A program made the position numbers and the translations under genes. This document shows, piece after piece, positions 54,610-64,000 of a DNA stretch of 64,000 nt (position 1 is the stretch's first letter; the number at the start of each line of letters is the position of its first letter). This DNA comes from Capitella teleta (taxonomy: Eukaryota > Annelida > Polychaeta > Capitellidae). The stretch is taken from contig KB309368.1 in assembly GCA_000328365.1 (NCBI GenBank), positions 1 through 64,000 on the forward strand. Reading direction: 5' to 3'. The notes below the pieces were generated by a model. That model did no database searches. It saw nothing but the letters and a program-made list of their open reading frames with translations, and was not told the DNA's origin.

Positions 54610-57600
54610 CTGTAAAGAAAGATAAACTTATGAACTGCAGTGGGTTTTTTTTTCCTATCGAGCTATCAGCAGCAGTTATAAATCTTACCAAGTGGTCAAG
54701 TACACAAAGTCAATACTACCCGAAGTGACCAGAATACTTGAGTATACTTGTAGCTGACCGCAGATATGTTTTCCTACTAGTCAGAGCGTGGCTTGATGGT
54801 CCTTAACTTGGGATACATCTTTACATATCTGTTTTTATTGTGTGGCTTAGATACAATAAGTGTTTGCATTAACTTTTGATTTAGACAAGAAGGGTGAGGA
54901 TTGTACGTGTTATATACATGTAGTAAATATTAGTATGTGATACGCAAACCGAATGCTACGATTGATAATATAATACACGAAGTAGTGTTTAATTTATTGG
55001 AGGCAATGTCCACGGACACGTGACCAGATGTAGATTTCAGATAACGAGCCAGCCGCCATTATGATATGGCAATTATTAAAGGGGCATCTGATGTTCATAG
55101 AATGCAATATTATGATCTTCAAATGTGAAATAAACGAGACAGCATCTTGAGATTCGACATCGTCTTATTGAGCTTTTTTTTTTATTCTTCCATATCAGTG
55201 CAAAACAATTCAATCTCGCGGAACACGCTACGTCATGGCGTGTGTGTTTTGTATGACAGAGGCGCCTTGTATTGTTCCGTGCTCCGAGATCACAATTGCA
55301 CTTTTTTTCTTATGAGAAGAAGGGGCCTCAAGACTCGCAACAACAGAAGAAAAAAAAAAAGAGAGGAAAAAGTGGAGGGGGTGGGGCCAGGGGGCAGCGA
55401 GAGGAGACGAGATTCCACGAGATTCCCTTAAAGGAGGCTTGACACTTCATCCGATCTAGTTTTGGCACAAAGGAATGTGTGCTGTGGTCTAATCCCTCCG
55501 CCATGTCCAACTTTATTGCAAGAACTCAAGCACAAAGTAATTACATTATCGCCCACTCACGCGCTAACTGAATAATAGTGGGCGATAATAGCATTGCCTT
55601 TAATGCTTTCTTCCCATAGAGTACTGTCTGTTACTTTGTGTGTCACCGGTGAAAATGGGGAGGCGGGGGGCGAATTGGCCTGATTTTGGGGGAAATTCAA
55701 CAAATTTCCATACTTCCCGCAATTTCCTTTCTTGACTGTGATTCGATGAATGAAACAACGATCTAATTCACTAGATTTAACTCATCTAAGAGAAACACTC
55801 GCATGGAAGTCGGGACTCAGGATAGGTCTATATACCTCCAGTAACCATAACGACCAAAACCAAACACTTGACAATCTCAAGATATCGCTCAGTATCAATT
55901 ACGATCCAGCGACATCAAAGAAACGATCGGTTAATCTATGTTCGATGTATGCCTGTGGTTTTGTCGGCTCAATACTAAAACACGGCTACTTAACAATTTC
56001 CACAACGCAAGTGCCGCTTTAATATATCATATGTCAAGAATGTCAGTAAACCGCAGATGCTGGCGGCTATTTCCTTGCGCCTGAAGTGGACGAGGGTCAG
56101 CGGTGAGTCATCTTACTCATCTTGCTAAGTAAAGGGGACTAAAGCATCGATACACAGATCCGCTTTTTGCTACTAATCAAGACCGACATCTAAGGGATGG
56201 GCAACCGTTGCTAAGGACGCTATCTCCACTTGACTCTCATCTCTCTGTTCTGGCTCCCCCCTCGATTTCCCGACCCCCGGGGAAAGAGCTGGGGGTGGAG
56301 GTGGATTAAGGGGTAGAGGCATTAGATTTGTCAGGATCGAGGGGAGGATATATTGGTGACTTATTCATTCTTGCATTCATTTCTTTCATTTCTCACAAAA
56401 TAATTTCACACGCTTCTGTGAGTTAAGATGTTGATGCATGGTGTGAAGAATAAAACATACAGCTTCAATTATACAAACAGCAAAATTTACAGCCATGTGA
56501 AAAAGAGATATTAAACCAGAGAGTTTGTTTACTTTTGCTACTCAAAAAGTAATAAATCTCATTTCCTGTAATTAATTTATCCTAAATTACCGATGGCAGA
56601 ACTGGTGTTCTGCATACAAAGACTTTCTTTCATTCGCTGAATACCTGAACGAATATTGAAGGCAGGAAAAATGTTGATTGATGGAACGAGAGGAGCGACG
56701 TGCAACGAACACTCAGATTGGAATTAATTATCGAGGCATCCAACTCCGTGACATTGGGCGGAGTACATTGATTAATAATGTGTGATTATTATCGCATTAT
56801 TGAGCACATTTTTCAATTTATGGAATTGAATAACATGGTGAGTTATATACGACACGGTAATTACACAGTGTTGAATATACGAGATGAAAAGCGATATTTC
56901 AATACTGGTATTAAATTTTATTACAGACCCCCAAAATATTTATTCCAGAACATGTTGAATCACCACCCCACCGACCCCACCCCGCCAGCCTGTGTTTCAT
57001 CTCATTCTTTGAGGGGAATTATTAAATTCTCTCGGATGGACGCAAAATGGCCGTCGGCGAATTGTGCGATTTCCGTGGGGTTAAACAAAAGCATGGCAGC
57101 CGCGGATTAGCGTTTCTCCTGCGTCCTGCGTCCTTTGATATTGAAACTCAGCTCATCTTTCGCATCTGGACTCAGGCAGACAAGATAATCAGCATGAGAG
57201 TGCTGGCAACAATGACAGGCTTAATGGTCTTCTTCAAAGCAGGCCAATCTCTGCGATTTCAATTCCCTTGGGGCGCGAAAACTTCCAGATCGGATTTTAG
57301 CCGACGCCTGCGACTGCGTGATAATTTTCCGATTTTTATGTGCGGATTGATAGACCCGACTGCTCATTATTTCGAGTAATTAGCATAATAAATGAGGTGG
57401 TTTTATTACACATGGCCGGAGAATTACAAGACTGTCCAATGGTCAGTTAAAAGCCGGAACTTCCTCGGTCGCAGTTGGGGTCAACCGGGGGTGAATCGGC
57501 GGTAAATGGCGCGTCCCCTTTCAACGATTAAGCCTCGATCCAGTCAGAGGGGACGCTCTGACGTCATCGCACTGACCGCAGAAGAATTTCCATAAGACAT

Positions 57601-60584
57601 AAATTACAGGATGAAAGAGAACCATCATAGCATCCCCCTCATTAATCACCACCTCTACACCTGAGATTACATAATGATCACCTTGGCTCATCACCCCCAC
57701 CCAGCAGAACAGAAACTACACTGACGCCTCGTACGACCGGATGCTCATTGTTGCTAACTCCAGCACAACCGTGCTTTTGATCAAGCAATATGAGAGTTCG
57801 GCGTCCAGACACCGCAGTTTATTTGGCCAATTCGAGCGGCAGAAGTCCACAGATTGTGCGAGAGAGAAGCAGCCCCAGGCGGCGTTGGCTGAGCGGCTAA
57901 GAACCGTAGCCAGCGGCTTCCATAATCCACATTTATCCAGACGCTTGTCCGAAACACACCGAGGCATCCCATGCTACCCTGGGAAGAACTGATGATGGAT
58001 CAGTTTATAATGGGCGCATGGTTCTCCAGTGCCTCCTATACATTCTGTGCCAGTCCTCAGCTGGGGCATCCATCCATCCCATGATTCGCTTCACTGAACT
58101 AACGTGCGCTAATTAAAAAAGTACCTGGATTGTAGATTTCTGATGTATCAAACTGTAGGCTTTATGTCAATGTAAGTTCTGAACCAATATCTAAATGAAT
58201 TTCGATAGCTATTCCGTACTTCTTTTTTCTTTTTTGATCCCCCTTAATTTTTTTTTTAGCCTGGTGCTCTTTCTTGACTTCACTCAAAGTGAGATTGTTG
58301 ACAAGATACTCAGGAAAAAAAAATCGGTATCAGGGTAATCAAATCTTGGTGAATTGAATACTTCTTAAATTCAACATTTTAACCAAGGAGAAAAAAAAAT
58401 GAAACGCGGAGAAGGGAATTCGATGCGTTAAATTTGAAGCAACCACAAGCAGACGAGACATACTATAGTACTAGTAATGAGACTTCTTTGCAATTCGATA
58501 ACCTGTCTTTTTCGCTCATTAAAACGGGAAAAAAATTCGGGGAAAAATATCCAAACATCTCAAATTTCTCCCCATTTCATTAGACATTCAATAATGACAA
58601 AGACGAGACGCTTCGATTTTGTAATTATGATAAGATGAGATCATTATGCGTCGATAGAATATTCATTACAGCATTCAGTTTGTTTGTTAATACTGAGTAT
58701 AGTATTGAAATGTTACAAATTTTACAATACCGATTGAGTCAGCCATGAATAGGCCCTTGCAGATTAGGAATGCACGTCACCCCGTCTGAATCAACCTCCT
58801 TTCTTGCATTTCCCTTTCTTGCATTTCCCTCCTTCCCCTCCTTTGCCTGATTTCCCGACCGTCGGGATGCAAGAAAAAAAAACAAAACATAAAAAAGCCA
58901 ACCAAAGGCGGATTGCGCCGCAGCCGTACCGGAAGCGGATGTGCTGCATTGCCTGCATAAAGAGACACCACGGGTCAATCCTAGAATCCCTGAATCCTAG
59001 AATTATTTCCAGATCCCGCGTCACAAAGAAAGCGCTCATACACCTGGTTGAACCGAACCCTCTTAAGCTGCTGGTCTCAAATTTCGACCCGATAATATGA
59101 TTATGGAACGCGAAAAGTGACGGTGACGTTTTCTTGTATGACAACATCAGACGGATCTGTTGTCGCGCGAAGAGAACGCGGTGAGTGGAAGCTTTGGGTG
59201 TTGCGAGCTTTGTTAGAGGAAGGGACCATTCTCATGGGCATCGCGCTCTAAATGGCCAACGCCACTTGAGCGTCGGTCTCCTTTGAAAGACGAGTATCGT
59301 CCGTCCACTTAGTCCATTGTAACAGACTGTGATCCGTATTAGCCCTCTCTTTGTCGGTGGACACCGCGACACATACAGCACAATGGGCTCCAGTTATCTC
59401 ATCAATAAAATCCACGCAGGTACCTCTGTGATCTACGGTACTAAGCCTATAGAACACGTCTCGTATGTATAATAAGCAAGATGTGGGTAATGTTCTATTG
59501 GGTCAATATTCAGCCGGGGGTGTGCACATTATATCACTTATTTGCATCAAGGCCATTTCTTTGTTTTGGCCATCACGAGTTGATAAGGAATTCTTTTTGA
59601 TCACGAGAATTGAATTTTAAAAATGCATGCTGTTTGCCCAAATGTCCTCCAAATTAATGAATGCAGTTCATATATTATAGACCATTAGTTCCAGCCGTGA
59701 AACAGATACGTGCAGTTATGAATGTACTATAGTGCTATGACGTCAAATATCGTACCGTGTAGTACCCGGATCAATCCTATAAACTTAGGTCCTCAATGCA
59801 ACTTCAAAGACCCATAAACCTTTTAGTGCCAGGATCAGATAGAACATAGCTGCATTTTGCAAGATCAATAAAATGTCCACAACCACTTCAAGAATAACAA
59901 CCTTAATGCGATATCCGTGCATTACGTCATCGCAAGGTTACGTCACATTAAAAGGCTTCAATACCTGAGAGAAAACAGAGTTATCGTCGTGTCAAACAGT
60001 GAGAGAAAGGCGAGGGTTACAGTCCTGAAGCCAGCACCAATAGACCAATAACGAAGCCGATACAACAAGCATTCATGACGGAAATCCCTCGATACTGTTA
60101 CGGATGAATTATTGTAGTTGTGTAATTCCTCGATTGCTAAGTCAAACATTCGCTGAATCGCTTTTAGTGGGCTACTAAAGATGATTGATGATGTACTTGG
60201 ATGACCCCAAAAATCAGGCAGTCTGACTTTGGGATATCTATCAATTAAAATGCTGACTACGGAGTACATTTATAGCACGTAGAATATAGAATGAGAAACA
60301 AAAGCACTGCAAAGGACAATGCAAGATAATGCAACATTATCGGGTACTTACAGCGAACGAGCGCAAGAATCACCTATTTGCACTCGATGACATCAATTAC
60401 GTAATCCAAAGCACGAGATAATTTTGAAACGGTTAAAATCCAGGGATGACAGTTGTCCCAGTCGCACAGAAACATACACAGAAGACACAAGTATCCACGT
60501 ACTTCTTATTTACATCGACACATGCTGCACACAATCACGACAACACAACAGAGAGTCGGGTTGGTCGCCGCCATGAATGAAACA

Positions 60585-60660
60585 GCGCCCGAGCCGCCAT
60601 TCGCTGACAACCGGCCAATCAGCGCGCTGCTAACCGGCGTCCCTGTGTCATGTGACACAA
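60585..60660. promoter_or_regulatory. Candidate promoter patch: CCAAT, GCGC, palindromic E-box
   Basis: GC-rich island in AT-rich DNA with GCCGCCATT (YY1-like) at 60593-60601, CCGGCCAATCAGCGCGC (CCAAT box) around 60611-60627, and TGTGTCATGTGACACA (60644-60659), a near-palindrome containing the MITF/TFE-type TCATGTGA. It could be the KIF26 promoter on the minus strand or an unrelated enhancer. Confidence 0.3.
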
Positions 60661-61195
60661 AGGCTAAACATCATCTCTGGAAGTCTTGTAATCGTCTACA
60701 AGAGGCCTGGGTTCAGTGAGGGCCCTGAGGGCCTTGAGGTAAAAGGAATCCCTTTAAGTATGAGGAGAAAAAAGGTGTGGTTGGATGAAAGGATGGAGAT
60801 TCGGGCTGATCAACAATTTATAACAAAGTTTCGTTTATACTATACTAGGTTTATATCGGCAGTCTTTTCGAATATGAGACATTACCTTGGGAATTATAAT
60901 TGATTGACACTAAAATTTAATACAAGTAATTGATAATAACAAGCAGTCGAATTGATGATGATTATTATTAGTCAACTACAGAAGGAAAATGATGTTGATC
61001 TTGTCTAATAAGTACCAAAACAAAGTATTGGGTCATGCGCACATTTTGATCCCTTTTCTGTTTTTCCCTTTTTGCCCATCAACTCATTTTACCTTTTACT
61101 CCTTTCCGCTTTCTCCCATATATTTCCTTTCATCTAGCAGGCTTCCTGTCCCTCCTCCTACCTTCAGTGCCTCAGATTCAGCTTTGAACTTTTGA

Positions 61196-61209
61196 CCCCA
61201 GATGGCGCG
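61196..61209 (+). promoter_or_regulatory. CTCF-like motif
   Basis: CCCCAGATGGCGCG, close to the CTCF core CC-AG-(G/T)GGC pattern. Confidence 0.35.
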
Positions 61210-61758
61210 CCGCAATGAACTCAGAGACAAGCCACGCAACGCTCAAAACATCAGAGATTATTGCTCGTGGATCAGATATCATCAAAAGATGGCAGCAGAA
61301 GCGGAAGTCTTAGAAAAGGGGAAGCGGAACTGTGCAAATGGCATTCCAAAGCATCTTATACCACTCGTCCAAATTGCTTAATGAAAACATCCAAGGTTTA
61401 ATTTGTCCATTCGTCTCAAGTCGGAGATCGAACTATCACGCAAGTCCTAATACATTTGTACCGTTGCATGTACAGTTCTATATTCCCAGAAATGCGCACA
61501 CTTGCGTGACATATGCGGACCGCATTTGGTTTTAAGATGCTTATGCACTGTTATGGCTACCACAAAAGCCAATTACAGAGTATTTTGGACAGTTAGAGGG
61601 TGTTGCAGCAAGCAGGCAAGGTGGTCATTTAAGCCCCTCGTCCAGTTGCAAGTGACCAGGGATAAACCACTCATGATGACACTAATTGAGCTCCACCTGG
61701 CGATGCGTTTGTTAAACAACTTGGAGGACATTTCGCGTGAGACACACGCTCACAGGTG

Positions 61759-61772
61759 GCGCCCCCTGGTGG
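61759..61772 (-). promoter_or_regulatory. CTCF consensus motif
   Basis: GCGCCCCCTGGTGG on the plus strand, i.e. CCACCAGGGGGCGC on the minus strand, an exact match to the bilaterian CTCF core consensus. Confidence 0.6.
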
Positions 61773-61894
61773 CGAAATGAATCGTTCACAAATTTGCTGA
61801 GTCATGACACTCTGTGACGTAACAAAGAGAAACACGTGTTTAATGAGGCAATTAAAAACGAAAATATGGAAAAGGAGTAGGACAGAGTGATTCT

Positions 61895-61908
61895 CCACCA
61901 TCTGGTGG
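61895..61908. promoter_or_regulatory. Palindromic CTCF-like motif
   Basis: CCACCATCTGGTGG is a near-perfect palindrome containing CCACCAGATGG on the minus strand. Confidence 0.35.
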
Positions 61909-62148
61909 TAAAAAGTGCATTAGGAAATCATCAATTGCAGAGCATTTACCCACAAAACTCGTATCCATGGAAGCTATGTTTCCTTGGAAACTGAATGCCG
62001 CTAGCGAGAAATGGACCAGCTATTAGGTTTTGTCATGCACCATGGGCAAACAACTGCATAGCTGCATAATGCAAAGATCAAATGGATTCCGGAGGACGTC
62101 GTCCAAATGGTTTTTGTAAGCAAAGTCTAATAATGGCTCGCCCCTAAG

Positions 62149-62523
62149 TGACGTCATTCGAGGATTAGCAGTGACGTGAAAACTGACAACCGAGAAACCC
62201 AAATTTCGCCCTCTTTCTAAAGCTCTTGTAACTATTAGTCAGTCGGAAATATTAATAAATAACCTTAAAATTGTTTAGAATGTGGTCTATTCATTGAAAC
62301 TTTCGAAATTTATCCCTTGATGTGGTTCAACTAAATTAAAGAGTTTATTAAAGGAAGCGGAACACTTAAAGAGAAACACAAAGACGAAAATTGAAGAATT
62401 CCTTTTGTGACTGACTTACAGAATCATATTAATCCCAACACGCAAAAAGGCATCGCTCTCCTAATGAGAGGAGACATGCGAACGTCTGTCCCTCAAGTGA
62501 CGTCACAGCACCCAGTGACGTCA
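62149..62523. promoter_or_regulatory. Cluster of three CRE palindromes
   Basis: Full TGACGTCA at 62149-62156, 62498-62505 and 62516-62523, the last two 18 bp apart, plus a half site AGTGACGTGA near 62171. This is the binding site of CREB/ATF bZIP factors. Confidence 0.5.
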
Positions 62524-63299
62524 TAACTTAAAGGTGAGCATGACATGGACTGGAGGCGGGACGATTATCCCATTTTGATTCTGTTGGTTTATCTCTTGCT
62601 TTGATCAAACTTCTAGAGTTTCGGTAATTATTTTTACCTTACAGAATCGACATGTTTCCCAACACTAATCTGCATAGCCAAACAGAGAGGCCTAGCCGCC
62701 TGACGAGAGCCAAGCAGCCGGACTGAAGTGTGAGACAAACAATATTCGATGATAGAATACACTAACAGCAATTCCCATTAAAACATCTAAAGAATTCTCG
62801 GAAAGATTTGAGATTTTAAGCGATCTTGTTCAGCGGTAATTTAATTGATATAAACCTCGATTTATTAAAGGAGAGCATAAAAAAATACCCTCATGAATAT
62901 TCATCAGCTCGTCGCTCCATCAATGGAGTCATTGATGGTTGGTAGTAAACCTCACTTTATTGCCGATTATATCGACAATATGACTCTGTGAGTAATGACT
63001 GACTCATCATCGTAGCTCGATCATTTTGAAACGAAAAGAAAACGGACTTCTTCTCATAATATGCGCTGCTAAAAATTCATGTGCATGTTGGTCCAATATG
63101 ACCTTGTCACCGCATAATAAATGCGCCGTGAAAAAAATAAACCAGGCAGAAAATGATCTTAAATTGTGAACAAATGAAATTTCCTGGCTGTGTGATCGAA
63201 TCAAAAAATCCCCAAACTTGATCCAGAACCACATTAATGAGGGTCCAAATTTGTCATCACGGGGGCTTGAAACTCAAAACTCTGTGGCTCTCGGTGTGA

Positions 63300-63341
63300 C
63301 CACCAGATGTCGCTTACGGACACAGCAGCACCCCCTGGCGA
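63300..63341. promoter_or_regulatory. Two facing CTCF-like motifs
   Basis: CCACCAGATGTCGC (63300-63313, plus) is followed by GCACCCCCTGGCGA (63328-63341, minus orientation), 14 bp apart. Confidence 0.4.
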
Positions 63342-64000
63342 CAAGCAATGGAAATGATGTTGACCCAAATCGGATGGAAAATCATTTAAGCGTTTACAAA
63401 ACAAAAGAATAAAGGAGAACCTCCTGGGGTGCACACCTCAGACTATTATTAAGAATTCACTGCCCCCCGCCCTCCCCTCCTGCCAAATCAATAATGAAAC
63501 GGATTACAAAAAGTCTGACTCATGAAATGAGATGAAGAGGAGAGGCTGAGAGTTACGTTGATAGTTCTAGTGACTATGGAATCAGTGCTTTGATTGGCGA
63601 CGATCACTTGACGTGCTCCAAATTCACCTGCCCTGTTTTAATGACTGTTCATTCATCGCATGCAAATTGCTGCTGACTCATTTTGGCCGATGAAGTCTCC
63701 TTTCTCATGCAATAACAATTAATGTTGTCATCGCTGTCAGCATTTCCATCATCCGATAATCAGGACGACTACGTGACAGGTAACCCGACCGGTATGCATT
63801 TCAAGAGGAAAGATACCTATAACATCATTTAGTTTATTATCATCATAATGACAGCATATGTATTAGCTGTGTAATAATATCACATTTTTATGAGAAACTA
63901 TATCGTATGGGAAAATCGAGATATTGATTCAAGTGTATGGGACAGATGAAGTAATACCTGAATGAAGTGAGAATAAACTTTACAAGTACTTTCTAAAAGC

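Larger units (their letters stand above)
54610..64000. other. KIF26 5' intron or 5' flank, no coding exon found
   Basis: By homology KIF26 should have at least one more N-terminal exon (a second CxxC block, WCENC-like), but no matching exon could be recognised in this 9.4 kb. Regulatory-looking words are concentrated from 60.5 to 63.4 kb and are listed separately. Confidence 0.4.

Noticed and set aside
57716-57992. Overlapping open frames on both strands
   Set aside because: No recognisable domain on either strand and no splice sites linking to KIF26.
59248-59457. Minus-strand frame with HCAVC as the missing KIF26 N-terminal CxxC exon
   Set aside because: The residues around the two cysteines do not match the expected LKRQAL-type helix and no clear donor in the right phase was found.

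Overview
This is nuclear DNA from a metazoan, very probably an invertebrate bilaterian. All protein genes are animal families: a ciliary radial-spoke protein, a KIF26-type kinesin, an adenosine-receptor GPCR and NC2-alpha. They are cut by many GT-AG introns, most of them only 49-59 bp long. No species can be named from the sequence. Intergenic and large-intron DNA is AT-rich and carries small non-autonomous DNA transposons, a tRNA-derived SINE and microsatellites. No prokaryotic, organellar or viral elements were seen.

Layout. 1-2042 (+): the 3' six exons of DRAP1 (NC2-alpha), with an unusually long Pro/Ser-rich tail. 2043-6944: intergenic DNA with a tRNA-SINE, a 1.14-kb inverted-repeat transposon bearing a perfect 8-bp target duplication, several palindromes and a pogo-like fragment. 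6945-21477 (+): complete CFAP61 in 29 exons (1,299 codons), reconstructed here exon by exon. Its 5.2-kb intron 22 contains, on the opposite strand, an intronless adenosine-receptor gene (15254-16417) and a Tc1 transposase fragment. 22939-54609 (-): KIF26 in 15 exons, 5' incomplete, convergent with CFAP61. The 3' half, with the motor and the 2.97-kb giant exon, is compact with micro-introns. The N-terminal exons are spread over more than 25 kb, and a second, phase-compatible first exon behind a TATA box lies at 38552-38682. 54610-64000: probably the 5'-most KIF26 intron or its 5' flank. No coding exon is supported there, but it contains a CCAAT/palindromic E-box patch, three full CRE palindromes and a cluster of CTCF-like motifs.

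How the genes work together. CFAP61 belongs to the calmodulin- and spoke-associated complex of motile cilia. KIF26 is a degenerate kinesin of the VAB-8/KIF26 family acting in cell migration and polarity. The adenosine receptor is a plasma-membrane GPCR. DRAP1 is a histone-fold TBP repressor. They are not an operon and no shared pathway is implied; the nested and tail-to-tail arrangements are the main positional links.
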